64,000 nt of DNA from positions 1 to 64,000 of the forward strand of contig JAIVFH010000060.1 of the NCBI GenBank assembly GCA_025765595.1. Direction: 5' to 3'. A program made the translations under genes and the position numbers. The notes below the pieces were generated by a model. The model had not been told where the DNA came from, ran no database searches, and saw only the letters and a list, made by a program, of their open reading frames with translations. The stretch comes from Obelidium mucronatum (Eukaryota; Chytridiomycota; Chytridiomycetes; Chytridiales; Chytriomycetaceae). This document shows positions 45,170-56,054 of this stretch, in pieces (within the stretch, counting starts at the first letter, position 1; each line of letters begins with the position of its first letter).

Positions 45170-45512
45170 ATGCAGCACACTCTGCACTTGGCGCACCAGG
45201 CACAGCACGTCTGGAACACTACTGGCGTGCTCAATGTCGAGCAGCTGGTGGCGCATGCATCGCTGCCGGTGGCCGAGGAAGCAGTGGATGCGCAAGTCCT
45301 GGCGCAAGAGCGAGATGCCCTCAAAGAGGTCTCTACTGTCTAGCAGATCATTCGCTTCGATTTAACTCTGACTCTTAAATACGATGTCCATGAAAAATCA
45401 GGAATTGGCCCAGAAGCAGGAGAAACTAAAGAAAGTCGAGCTTCTTCTCGATGATTTACTGCTAATGATGGCTACCCTGACGGCTCCTGATCCTTGGAAA
45501 CCAGCCAAATAG
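45170..45512 (+). CDS. Small helical/coiled-coil protein
   Basis: The first part MQHTLHLAHQAQHVWNTTGV ... VLAQERDALKE runs to 45331. A stop follows unless 18 nt (GTCTCTACTGTCTAGCAG) is removed or the frame changes. The second part, MSMKNQELAQKQEKLKKVEL/LLDDLLLMMATLTAPDPWKPAK, is in another frame and strongly helical. Together they suggest a protein of about 110 residues with a C-terminal coiled coil, of the size and style of small subunits of BORC, BLOC-1 or Mediator. That comparison is only stylistic. The join is unresolved. Confidence 0.4.
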
Positions 45513-45594
45513 CTTGTTTTTTCGTATAAATTAATAATAAAATATGTCTATATTATTACAATAGGTGAATAGCTGTCGAAATCAGTGTTAGAAA

Positions 45595-46356
45595 TGGCTC
45601 ACGATCATTCTACTCACGACCACTCAATGCACACAACCGGCAGCTGCAACAACAGTCCACCGCCAAAGCAATGTCTCACTTCAATGGCTATGACTTTTTC
45701 TTGGTCGTTTGGTTAGTGTTGTCCATACCAAGAATAGCAACAACTCACTGGCACTCCGTTACAGAGACAACAGTACTCTTCAACAGCTGGAAGACAACTG
45801 GACCCACCTCAATGTTCTTCTTGTGTATTGTCATCTTTGCATTGGCTCTTGGGTTTGTGTATGGATCGTATGAAACAACAAGCTGAACACCACACCAGGC
45901 ACGAGTACTTGCAAGTCCAACGGAGCATTGTCGATGCAAGATATTCTGCTATTCTGGATCGAGGCCGCAGTACAGCCGATGATGACGATACCCTCGCCCT
46001 GACATCAACAACTCAACCAACTATTGGCAATGAAGAAGGAATCACAACTGCAAAGTGTCAACCACGGCGGAGGCCTCGTTGGGGCACTCAACAAGCTTAG
46101 TGGAAATCAAACAATGACGAAAGGAAGTCTGGAAAAGTATCATTTGCTCCGAACGGGTTACCATGTGATTTCTGCCTTCACGTCACTTACCATTATGACT
46201 GTCTTTATGACTCTCAACATGTGGATTGTCTTTGCAGTTTTGGCGGGGACGGGTACTGGGATTCTACCTGTTTCAGGCGAAAGTCAAGAATTCACGAAAT
46301 GTTGGTGGGCTTGCAATGCCACTGACAGTTTGGATTCCGTCAATGAAAATAAATAG
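45595..46356 (+). CDS. Ctr-family copper transporter (frame-disrupted)
   Basis: The His/Met-rich N-terminus (MAHDHSTHDHSMHTTGSCNN) and SMAMTFSW are typical of copper-binding Ctr ectodomains. After an intron (45712-45764) comes TTVLFNSWKTTGPTSMFFLC/IVIFALALGFVYG (TM1), a cytoplasmic loop (KQQAEHHTRHEYLQVQ) one base out of frame near 45870, then LLRTGYHVISAF and MTVFMTLNMWIVFAVLAGTG (TM2-TM3; the MxxxM motif is MTVFM). Ctr proteins form trimers that import Cu(I) at the plasma membrane. A second frame change near 46020 could be an intron starting at GTACAG (about 45975). The start is the first ATG in frame. Confidence 0.7.
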
Positions 46357-46362
46357 CATCAT

Positions 46363-46987
46363 TTATTCGCGTATTTCAGATACATCGTAGTAAAAGAGCC
46401 ATTGCCGATTCACCTCAATTGCTCTATCACAATTCCACCCAGGAATAGAATACGTTATTGTAACCACTCGTCGTTTCTTTTGCCCATCCACTCCAGCTTT
46501 AAGCCAGTCCCCTAGTTGCTTTTTGAGCTTATCCAATCCCATCGGCAACAAATAGAGCACAAACAAATCCACACCAAGCTCCTCCAACCCCACTTCAAAC
46601 ATATTACCTTCAATCACTTTAAAGTTGGCATCGGGGTATCGCGGAGAAATCTCGTTGCGGAGGATATGTCGCCAAATGAGGGTCGAGTTCACAACCAACA
46701 ACGTTTCCATTCTTTTTTTCAGAGACATGAATAAGGAATTGCTCAAGGACTCTGCCGTCTCCGCATCCAAGGTCTCCAACAACGTCGAGCGGTGTTGCGT
46801 TGGCGAAGCGGAGGGCTGCAAGAGCAACTTCTGGTGTGCATGGGACAAAGGGGGCAATGAAGTTTGTTCCTTCCATGGGAATGTTGTTGACGAGCGTTCG
46901 AGGGGCTGTGGTGTGCAGCCGAGCCGTGAAGGAGGATGTATCATCGCTGAAGAGGTCTGAATCTATTGGGAGATTGTCAGTGTCCAT
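46363..46987 (-). CDS. Class I SAM-dependent methyltransferase
   Basis: It begins MDTDNLPIDSDLFSDD, then FIAPFVPCTPEVALAALRFA and the motif I DVVGDLGCGDGRVLEQFL, with an acidic motif II (VVGCELD) and later strands KVIEGNMFEV and VDLFVLYLLPMGLDKL. The closing region ends DRAIEVNRQWLFYYDV. The target is unknown; the layout is loosely like FAM173/lysine methyltransferases. One extra base near 46690 separates GCELD from LIWRHILRNE, in a CCC run with no intron available. The gene converges on the copper transporter, with 6 bp between stops. Confidence 0.65.
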
Positions 46988-47150
46988 TTTTTGTTGAAGA
47001 ATAAAAAGAGAAGGTAATAAATATGAAGATTGATTACAAGCAGCACTCTCTACATTTATTTTCTTTCTCCTTCTTCTTTCTTTTTTAGATCTACAGTACA
47101 AAAAATGAACTTCCCCACTTGACGTAAAACAAAAAAAAAAGAACGAAGCC

Positions 47151-49218
47151 TTATCGAACACCCAACAAGACATCAACCATACACTCAATACTCGCCATTA
47201 CTTCACCGACACTTTCTTCTCCGTAATCGTCGCCATTTGTCTCCCCGCCACCACCCTCGCGTTCATCCACCAACGCGAATCGGAGTTTCCGTTCCACAAT
47301 CTTTAACCTTTCCAACATGTCTCCGCCAGGGGAAAAATCCCTGCCGTTTCCACTGCCACCAGCAGACCCCCCGCTTCCAAAGTTGCCCACACTCCTTCTT
47401 GCTCCCCAAGGCGGCGGCGCCGCTGCTCCCGTAGCTTCCTCGCGAGCTTGTCGGAGACACGGCCCCACTGTTCCCATAAACGCTCCCGACACCACCAATT
47501 TGATGTTGATTGTTGCTGTTGTTGTTGTTGAGAATGAGATTGCTGCTGCTGTTGCTGCTGAAACTGCAGCTTGCTGGATACCCACCGCCACCGCCACTCG
47601 CAACACTGCCCAGGCGAATACACAGAATCACTATTATTTCTAAACCCCCCAGCACCACTGTTACTACCAACACCAGCCCCACTGCCTATTGTTGGATTAC
47701 CGTTATTCCCAAAACTAGTTTTCACGTCTCCGTCTCACAAGCTCTTCCAATTCGAGCTCTACATCTCCAGCCGGCACTGATGCCAGCCGATGCCGGAGCC
47801 GCCACCACGATTATACCCGCTATTATATTGAGAATGGAATGAGTGGGTGGGTGATGGAGTTGTGTGACGGGATCCCACGGGAAAGGCTGGGGTAGAGGAA
47901 ACGGAACCAGTTCTTTGAGAGGTTTGGAAGTAGGTTCCGTTGCCGAGTCCTCCTACTCCACCACCTAGAGGGGAAGTGGATGGAGTCACTTGTTGCTGCT
48001 GCTGTTGCTGTTGCATGTGTTGGTTAAATTGATTGTTTCCATGTAGTTGGAACGTTGGGGGAAGTGGAGGAGGGCTTGTGTCTGGGGAGTGGGAAATCGC
48101 GCTGATTGTTCTTCTCCTTGTATCCAGAAACGAAGCCTGTTGATTTTGAAATAAAAGTTGTTGTTGTTGTTGCTGCTGATTGTGAGGTAGAGATGTAGGC
48201 AAAACTGCTGTACTCCGTCTTCGGTAAAGGAACGCTTGTGGGGATTGCAGGTTGGAGGTGGTGTTGGCGGCTTGATTATTATTGTTGTTGGTATTGACAT
48301 TATGATACAGTTGCTGGTTTCGATTATTACTAAAAGTACTGTTGTTGTTGCTGTGATTACTTGAAAGTGAATAGTCGCTCTGACGACGCGGAAGAGTCTC
48401 TTCGACACCTTCCCAACTCAAAAATTGAGCATCATAATCGCGAGACGAAGATGATGACGCACCCTTGCAAACATTAATAAGAAAGATAAAAACGTCAAAT
48501 TTCCAAAATTAAACAAGGGAAAAATGAAAAAAATCTTACCAGATCCCCACTCCCGCCACTCCCGCCACTTCCTTTTTTGGAAAACACTGTGTATAGATTT
48601 GTTGTCATATTAAACTCATCCAATACCCGCCGTGCACTTTCGACATCCCGAAAATAGATCCACGAATGAGAAACGCCAAATACAAGTTTCTCAAATCCTT
48701 GCAATCGAGACACATAGTCGTAAAACTCAGGCTCGCTCCAGTACAAAGAGCTTGTCCAAAGAACCTATAACAGCTCAAATCATCAGAAAAATAGAAATTT
48801 GAAAAAAAAAAGTGACTTACGTTAGAAGGCTTGCCCACCTCCTCAATCACTTTGTATTCCGGCTCCTTATTTGCAAACGTGCATTTCGTTAACCCCCCAG
48901 GAAACTCTTGAACGATTCGTGAGAGGGCATAATCAGCTTCCCGAGAGTTGCTACAGACAATTCGGAAGTTGAGCTGTCCAAATTGAATCCTCAAGAATCC
49001 AGGAAGAGTGTTGCAGAATAGTTTGATATCCCCCTTTGTTTTCGATTCGATTTTTTTTTAGCCCCTCAGCAAGAAGAGGGGATTGTCCTAACCTTCCGGA
49101 CGTGTTCAGAGATTGTGCCATAGACGGTTCGCGGTGCAGGTTCCTGATGTTGTTGATATTGGTGATCGCCGCTCATGGAATCCACTGATGATGTCGACTG
49201 GTGATAGGAAGCAAACAT
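47151..49218 (-). CDS. RRM-like RNA-binding protein with Asn/Gln-rich region
   Basis: It starts MFASYHQSTSSVDSMSGDHQ, is interrupted by introns near 49090-49030, 48820-48770 and 48540-48470, and runs to 47151. The structured part is FLRIQFGQLNFRIVCSNS, YALSRIVQEFPGGL and then YDYVSRLQGFEKLVFGVSHS/WIYFRDVESARRVLDEFNMT, which looks like one or two divergent RRM folds. The rest is low-complexity, rich in Asn, Gln, Ser and Gly (SNHSNNNSTFSNNRNQQ; poly-Gln runs), typical of condensate-forming RNA-binding proteins. The last 60 residues (MLERLKIVERKLRFALVDE; MASIECMVDVLLG) look helical. The RRM assignment is tentative and downstream frames are not fully resolved. Confidence 0.45.
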
Positions 49219-49593
49219 ATCCAACACTCAATCTGACTCTTCTCAGCCCCGTTTTCTGCTTAGTTTTTTCTTTTTTTTTCTAAGTAATTGTGGGAGCTTG
49301 TATGTGGAAATTAGATCCCCTTCAACCATTAATTGCTCACTGTCTGAAGAACGAAAATGTAGAGATAACAGAGGCTACTAATTTACATGATTTATAATTC
49401 AAATCTAGACACTTTGGCTGCTTGGCAGCTTTTATTCTTGCTTTTTTTAACCCTTTAAAAATACGTGAAAACAATATTGAGAAATAAAACGAGTCAAGAA
49501 AAAATTGACTTAAAAAAAACAACCAAAAATATTTCTTCTATTTCTCTGATATTAGTGGTGTCCTCCGACAGTTTTTTTGAAATCCTTTGATGA
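49219..49593. other. Intergenic gap
   Basis: These 375 bp hold the upstream region of the RRM-like gene and the downstream region of 7TM paralogue D, both on the minus strand. The sequence is AT-rich with T/A runs. No gene or repeat is seen. Confidence 0.5.
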
Positions 49594-50853
49594 TTAGTTT
49601 GCCTCTTTCTTTGGAGCTGTCGAAGTAACAGTAGTTCCTCCTGGCACATATGAGCCAGTAGCTGTTCCAGCATGGGATCCAATGTGAGACGCGGTTGTGC
49701 CATTGTTGTTGGTTGCATTCTTGCGAGCTTCGATCCAGAATAACTCAGCATTCAAGCATCTGAATTAAATTACCAGTTAAAATCGTGCTCAAGCGGGCGA
49801 AAGTATAAACCCCTCAACCTTGCGTAAACGTAGTTTTGAATAAGGAAGGCGAAAAGTGTTAAAAACGGATCCGTCCAATTCATTGCTGCGTATACTTCGA
49901 AAGAATTCACAGCCACAATGATAACAGATCTCAGAACTTTTTTTTTTTTTTTTTTTTTGGTTTGCGATTAGTTTTCATAAAGAGAAGAAATTAAGGTACT
50001 GAACTGTTCTCCTGAATAATTACTTTGAAGGTCTCTCCCAAGTTTGAAGAGAGGTGCTGGTAATTAAACGCAAGAGCCGTCAATGTGCAAAATACATCAG
50101 AGATGATCTGTAATCATATTTCAGTTTCGTTCACAAGAACCCGAAAAAAAAACAACAAAAAAACAAAAAGAGATTGAATGATTGTTACGCACATCAGCGG
50201 CATTATATCCCGCACCAGTTAAAGGAAACTGGGTGTATGAACAACTATCTGTTGCTTCATTCCACGTTCCTTGCGATTTGACCACGTCCCAGATAGACCA
50301 GAAAATTCTGTGAGCAAGAATCACTCCCATGGCAGCAAACACAAGCTTGTTGTATTGAGAGACTGTGTATGTCTTGTACAAAAGGAATAAATCTGAGTAA
50401 CAATGAGTTCAAGTTAATAACTTGAGGTTAATCAAAAAAAGTACCAAGATCCAAAACGTTAAAAACATCCCCCCAAGATCCCGCCCACACATATTATTCA
50501 AAAATATAAGGAAGCAAACTAAATTTGAGCGTACCAAACGTGACATAAAAGAAATGCGAACTGACGTTCGTGGCTCTTTGCCCCACAGCACAGTTTGTTG
50601 GATTCAAAAAGAACGTCCACACAAACAAAGAGTTATAAATAATGCTCCAGCTATTGAATAGACTCATGATTATTGCTATTGGCAGAAATCCTCCTGGTCC
50701 CATCGACGCGTCTCCGCTAAAAACGCGTACAGCTGTGCTTATGATCCCACTAAATGAGATCTCCATCGTCAGGCCGGCGAGGATCCCCATTACGGCAAAG
50801 TCTTGCGTCGAGACAGCGGGAGTCGGGGCTAGGAGAGTGGAGTTTGTGGACAT
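49594..50853 (-). CDS. Seven-TM membrane protein, paralogue D
   Basis: The ATG at 50853 starts MSTNSTLLAPTPAVSTQDFA. Exon 1 (50853-50535) ends after the conserved Phe and the intron (50534-50393) has the same phase as the first intron of A and B. Exon 2 (50392-50193) reads DLFLLYKTYTVSQYNK ... DSCSYTQFPLTGAGYNAAD. Further exons give IISDVFCTLTALAFNYQHLS, a TM segment (FLTLFAFLIQNYVYAR) and the tail CLNAELFWIEARKNATNNN, with the stop at 49594. The loop cysteines (NPTNC, TDSC) are conserved. An exon near 49940 is reached through a 20-base homopolymer where one base is in doubt. The gene lies 43 kb from the other three members. Confidence 0.7.
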
Positions 50854-51254
50854 GCTTGTTATTATGCTTCTTTGGTTTTGGGATCGCGAGTTGGCAGTTT
50901 GAACAGGTAAATCTCTTGTCACCAGACAAAGTGCAAAAAAAGTAACGCGTCTGTGTACGTACCTTGAAATATAACTTTGCTATTTTCGTCGCATAGTGAT
51001 GATTTGTGTACTCGCCTTTGTTCGCCAAAGCCCAAGAAAATCAGACTTTTGGTTTTTCAAATCAGTAATCAAATAATTCAGACGTTACAACAACCCATGT
51101 GCAACTCTCTGTTATCTTTCCAATTTTTTTTAATTCAAAACTGTTATCCGTCGGTTCAAGATTGACTCAGAAGCAGATTTTTTAAAATTGAATTTTCACG
51201 ATATACATTTGCCATTCATTTCGTTCAAAATTCTTGGACAATTAGTTCACATAC
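50854..51254. promoter_or_regulatory. Divergent intergenic region
   Basis: This 401-bp gap separates 7TM paralogue D (minus) from the first small tandem protein (plus) and presumably holds both promoters. No motif was recognised. Confidence 0.4.
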
Positions 51255-51573
51255 ATGCCAGTCAAAATGCCATCTATTGAATTGCAAAAGGAAAGCGTTC
51301 AGAATTCCGCCAAGGCATCCACACGCCCCGCCAGCCCAGAAGTCATAGCCGATCTTCCAAGCAGCGACGCGATTCCAGGCAATAAATCAAGCGCTATGAT
51401 CTCAATGCTGAAACTACTTCGTCAGTCTGCGTCTGTTCTTTTTGGTGGTCAAGTGTTGGATCCAGTTGGAATTGAGCAGCGCTTCAAGCCAGGCTTCAAG
51501 CCACATTGTCAAAAAGGAATTCGAGAGTATAATCGACTTTTCAGACGTGGATTTTGATATTCGGCTTGCTTGA
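51255..51573 (+). CDS. Small novel protein, tandem copy 1
   Basis: The open frame starts MPVKMPSIELQKESV; MPSI at 51267 aligns with the start of copy 2. Shared elements are a Ser-rich middle, AMISMLKLLRQSASVL and GGQ. The end VKKEFESIIDFSDVDFDIRL is reached only after one extra base near 51508 is skipped; read literally, the frame ends later in unrelated residues at 51557. The length is about 105 residues with no TM segment or signal peptide. No family is recognised. The 12-residue C-terminus is nearly identical between copies, so it is probably the functional part. Confidence 0.5.
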
Positions 51574-51959
51574 ATTCAAAGTTGATGTGGAGATGGATAC
51601 TTTTTGATTTCAATTTTTTTTGTTTTTTGATTTGTCAGACATCATTAAACGCATTTGCTATTATTACTATCTATCTGAACGATTTTGCTTTGAATGATGC
51701 AAATTCGTATGCATGTACAGCAAAGAAACTCTCAAAGGCTTGCGACTAGTCTATTCGTGTTCCCAACTTGAAATTCTACTGTCCACTTCGACATCATTTG
51801 ATTCATTTCACTCCACACGCTATATGATTCTTTATCAGGTTACGCTCGCTCTCGAGATCCTGATAGTTCCAGGGCACGTTCGCGTGAAACTCATGAAATT
51901 TTTCTTGAAATTTCTCCTTATAATTCATACATTATCGAAGTCACTGAAATCGACCAAAA
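51574..51959. other. Gap between tandem small-protein genes
   Basis: These 386 bp hold T-rich sequence after copy 1 and the upstream region of copy 2. No gene is visible. Confidence 0.4.
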
Positions 51960-52280
51960 ATGCCATCAATTAAGTTGGTTAAGCAAAAGTTGCAAAGTCT
52001 TAGTCTTGTCAAGACCAATTCCTACATTGAGTTGGCCGACCCAGAAGTTCAGGCTGAAATGGGCTACACTAAAGGCATTATCCCAGCCAGCAGTGGAATT
52101 TCTACAAAAGAAAACTCCAGCTCTATGCGCTCTATGCTGAGGAGCCTTCGTCAGCCCATGTCTGTTCTTGTAGAAGGTGGGCAATTGGCCAGGAACGGAG
52201 CTACTAGCGAAGCGGTCACGAAGAAATTTGTTAGTATTTTCGACTTTTCAGGCGTGGATTTTGATATTCGGCTTGCTTGA
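51960..52280 (+). CDS. Small novel protein, tandem copy 2
   Basis: An intact frame of 106 residues: MPSIKLVKQKLQSLSLVKTN, a central SSSMRSMLRSLRQPMSVLVE block followed by GGQ, and the end VTKKFVSIFDFSGVDFDIRL with final Ala. It aligns along its length with copy 1, 700 bp upstream in the same orientation. It is basic at the N-terminus and acidic at the C-terminus. No signal peptide, TM segment or known motif is seen. The LRQxxSV element could be a kinase site, but this is speculation. Confidence 0.55.
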   Translation: MPSIKLVKQKLQSLSLVKTNSYIELADPEVQAEMGYTKGIIPASSGISTKENSSSMRSMLRSLRQPMSVLVEGGQLARNGATSEAVTKKFVSIFDFSGVDFDIRLA

Positions 52281-53170
52281 GAAGGGGGTGATGTTCAGAT
52301 GTGCTCTTTTTCTATTTGTCAGCATACATAATATATTATGATTCCACGACTTTTTGCTTTTTTTCTTAAGGAACCAACAGCGCTTTCTCTGAGTAAGGAT
52401 TCCCGACGAATGGTAAAATGTAAGTCTCATAACGGGCAGTTCAACAACAGCTCAGCGATTCAAAAGATTAAATGAATTTTGGCCCTCTCAATTTTGGAAT
52501 ATCCTGCATCTCTTGAAATGTCTAATCATTTTGGTGACCGTTGCAACTTAACTTACACAGGCACTCTTTCGCGTGGATATATTATCAATATAATTGGTGG
52601 CGCAAAAATTTCTGACGCAAAATTTCGATCGGATTGCATGCATTCGATTTCGCCAACAACAAGCCTCGCTTAATTCCTATTTCATTCTCCAATTTATTGA
52701 CGCTACATGATTTGGATCTCAGCTACAACTTGTTGAAAGGGGCACGAGGACATATGTGATGCATCCATTTTTCGTCTGGATTCATGAGCGTCCCCAGAAC
52801 CTGGAAGGCGTAACGCGTTGCATGAACAAGGATTCCAGCGTTAAGAGTGATTGATAGAAGCGTACAATCTCCGAAGCCGGTCATGGGTATAATGACCAAA
52901 ATAAGGTGACAGGCTTTCTTATCTTTCTTATCATGGGGTTGCCCCAATCATCGCATAATGCTGCTTGGACTTAGAGTAAACGGACAGCCCTACTTGAGTC
53001 AAAGTTTTCTTGTACAAGTTTAGAGTTAATTTCCGACGACAGCAGTAACGAGAGAAAGCACGTTTTCCCATTTCCACCAATTTTCCACAGAGCAATTTAT
53101 TTTTTGACAAAAAACATGAACCGGCCTTACCGCTTTTCTTCCCTCTCGTTCGAGCACTGATTCACTACCT
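52281..53170. other. Longest intergenic gap of the window
   Basis: These 890 bp contain only short ORFs (up to 74 codons) without similarity or protein-like composition. No RNA gene, repeat or decayed paralogue was recognised. Confidence 0.4.
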
Positions 53171-54079
53171 ATGCGCGCTTCAAATGTTCCTCCTGAGCTC
53201 GAACCAGAAGCTTCAAGCTCCTGGTTCCCTTCTTCAGTCACAGCGTACCTACCGTCTGTATCGGCCGTCTCGGCCTATCTCAGTCCAACCACGCAATCAT
53301 CTGCCGATTCACACTCTTCCGAAAACTCATATTTCCCTTCAGCTTCCTCGCTGTATCCAAACTTGGGATCATCTGCAGCTGATAATGCGACAACTGCTAA
53401 ACCTGGCCTTCGACGTCAAATCTCCACTTATTTATTTACGGCTTCAGATGCCACAGTATTGCCCACAACACATCAATCCATTTCAAGTGCAAACGCAGAT
53501 AGTAACTCTGGATCACTGGCGGATGTGTCGAAAGCAATTGGGGGTTTACGCAGAAGCGTCTCATCTTGGGCAATTTCAGGAAAGAATGCAACGCTTAAAC
53601 TTGCTGGTTACAGTGTTCCAGAAAAGAGAGACATTGTGATTGAGGAGGAGGAGCCTTACGCATATGGAGCTGCTGTTGATTATCAACAGACACAGTATCA
53701 GAACCAAAGCGGATACGCAAGTTACCCAACCGAAAACCAATATCACGATTCCTTCGGAAATCATCATCAATATCACCAGCAGCAACATCAAGAACAGCAG
53801 TATCAGCAAGAGTTTTACTCTGCCAATCAGGGATATTCACAAGATCAATACAGTACGCCACAGCTGCAATACTTTCCATCGCCACCACAACATCACGTTC
53901 AACAGAGTCTTCAAGATGCGTCTCAGCAGCAGGATCAATACTACCAAGAGCAGCATGGCGAAGAATTCTATCAACAGGGATATGCGCAAGAACAACAGCA
54001 TTACTATTCTCAAGAAAACCAGTACGCGCAGCATGAATTCCACCAGTACAACCAAGAAGTGCTGGTTGCACCGCAGTAA
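53171..54079 (+). CDS. Ser-rich protein with Gln/Tyr-rich prion-like tail
   Basis: A single open frame of 302 residues starts MRASNVPPELEPEASSSWFP. The first half is Ser-rich and has two similar short motifs, KPGLRRQISTYLF and IGGLRRSVSSWAI, with RR-x-S phosphorylation-like sites. After an acidic hinge (IVIEEEEPYAYG) comes a 130-residue region rich in Gln, Tyr and His (HHQYHQQQHQEQQYQQEFYS), as in prion-like or condensate-forming proteins. The two LRR-x-S sites fit the basic preference of PKA, whose regulatory subunits are in this window; a link is speculative. No family is recognised. Confidence 0.55.
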   Translation: MRASNVPPELEPEASSSWFPSSVTAYLPSVSAVSAYLSPTTQSSADSHSSENSYFPSASSLYPNLGSSAADNATTAKPGLRRQISTYLFTASDATVLPTTHQSISSANADSNSGSLADVSKAIGGLRRSVSSWAISGKNATLKLAGYSVPEKRDIVIEEEEPYAYGAAVDYQQTQYQNQSGYASYPTENQYHDSFGNHHQYHQQQHQEQQYQQEFYSANQGYSQDQYSTPQLQYFPSPPQHHVQQSLQDASQQQDQYYQEQHGEEFYQQGYAQEQQHYYSQENQYAQHEFHQYNQEVLVAPQ

Positions 54080-54240
54080 AATCTTGATATGCGAATAATT
54101 ACATAAATAAAAAAGAAACATATCGAATAATCCTTTTTTCAATTTGAGGAAGAGTTTCCAACAGCTTATTTCAAGAAAAAAAAGTTGCAAAGCTATGCTC
54201 TTCTTTTTTTCCCCAAAAGTTTTATGTGGGTGTTTTTTTT

Positions 54241-56022
54241 TCATAGAAAAAAGCCAAGAGCCTGCTCTCCCGCTAAACACCCACAACAAACCACCAAGAC
54301 AAAAGGAGTGACACAAAGACACAGTTTCAAAAACTGAACTTGAGAAATTAAAATGTGCGCTGAGCTTCCCTCTCCCGTACGACGACGACCATGATTCGGT
54401 GGTGGTTTGTTGACCAAACCAATCCACATGATTCCCGCCAAACTGCCTATAAACAAGAGATTGGCGCCCAGATTCGATCCCACTACTAAACCATAAAGCG
54501 CATTTTTTCGTATTTCTTGGGCGCGTTTCAGGCTTTCATCTGCATCGATGCTGCTGTCATTTTGAGATATATTCTCCAGTATTCCTTGGATATAATTTGG
54601 ATGTAGTAGCGCTCGGGTGAATAAAATTGTCATGGGCAAGTTGTTGAGTACGTTGCATGCAAGAGTTGTGATTGTGGCAATGGCAAAAATTGTTGAGGTA
54701 TGAGATGCTGATACTTTGGAGAGAGTCGTTGCCAGAAGCGATGTCCAATTCAACGATGTTAAAGATTCGACAAGGATAAACATTCCAAGAGTGAAAGGGA
54801 TGAGAGCCCATGGCAGGCGAGAGGCAATGGTTATGGTTTTTGGAAGACGTGTTTTCAAAATGACCATTGAGTTAGTGAGAAAGGAAGTCTTTTGAGATTC
54901 GTGTTCAATATCGTCAATATCGCCAATTATGAGAATATCTTGGGAGTTCATGTGGTTTCCACATGTGGGGTCGTCTGTGGCTGAATCAGGAAAAGTGGAG
55001 TCGGCTTGAATAAATCCCATGTCAAGCCGTTCCGCAGCTGGGGACGATGGCATTGTAGTTGCAGACTGCCCTGAAATTAATAGGTCCATAATAACTTCCT
55101 TCAGTAATACAATTCCCGCAAACGGAAGTGTGATGACCCAAACAGGAAGGTTCTCCACCACCATTGGAACAGTCATTAACAAAAGCAGACAAAGACCCAA
55201 TGATATACTGCCGAACCATGCCCCGAAAATATCGGTTACTCTGTATTCTTCGATATTCAAGTTTGGCGGGTTGAGTTGTTCTGGGATGTCCTTCCAGAAT
55301 ACAACCCGTGCCAGCAAATAGACTGCAACCACAGAAAAAAGCGTCGGCAGGCCCATCAGTTTTCGTATACTCGAGAACATTAATATTATTTGCTTGAGCG
55401 ACAATCACATTCGTTGGGTTGCCAATGTAAAGACCCATAGAAGCAACGTTGCACACCCAGAATCCAGACATTAGGAAAGGCACAGGATTTATCTTCAACA
55501 AAAAATAAGACTGAAAAGAAAGATGATAAATAGGAAGGGGCAAAATACCTTCGCCGCCTCTGCAAAGTAAAGGAGAATTGGAGTCACAGTAAGTACAACA
55601 ACATCATTCGACGTCAAAACTGTCAAGACAGCACTCAATAAAAACAGATTCCCAAATAATTTCTTTGAGTTTGAACTTCTTATCGTTGCGGTATACGCAA
55701 TATTTCGAAAGAGGCCGGTTTCGTCGATTGAAATACACAGTATCGCAAGGGAAAACACCAGAATCAAGATTGAATAGGGAATAATCAACCCCTTCTCGTC
55801 GCCAAGAATCCCGCGTTGAATATCCGAGGGTTTAACCACGGTGCTGCAGAGCAGGACGAGGATGACAGCGGGAGGAGCAGTGGCTAAGTTGAGCGGGAGT
55901 CTCCAGTGGGACTGGCCTCCTCTTTTCGGAACTGGAACAAAGACATCAACTGGGTGTATGCAGAAGAATACGCTGGCACCGAAAAAGCCAAGGGCAATCC
56001 ATGACTGAAATGTCAGAGCCAT
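54241..56022 (-). CDS. ArsB/CitMHS-type ion transporter (IT superfamily)
   Basis: The first ATG in frame at 56022 starts MALTFQSWIALGFFGAS. About 11-12 TM segments are seen, with the superfamily motifs TSNDVVVLTVTPILL and GNPTNVIVA in the first half and CNVLNNLPMTILF and GSNLGANLLFIGSLAGIM in the second half, an inverted-repeat layout. One intron lies near 55550-55495 (EAAK/INPVPFLM). A long acidic loop (near 54900-55020) separates the halves. Family members export arsenite or move silicate, citrate or other anions; the substrate cannot be told. One base is extra in an A-run near 55365 (EYTK/LMGLPTLFS). Confidence 0.75.
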
Positions 56023-56054
56023 GAATGCAAAAATTGAAGAAAAAAACAAAACGG

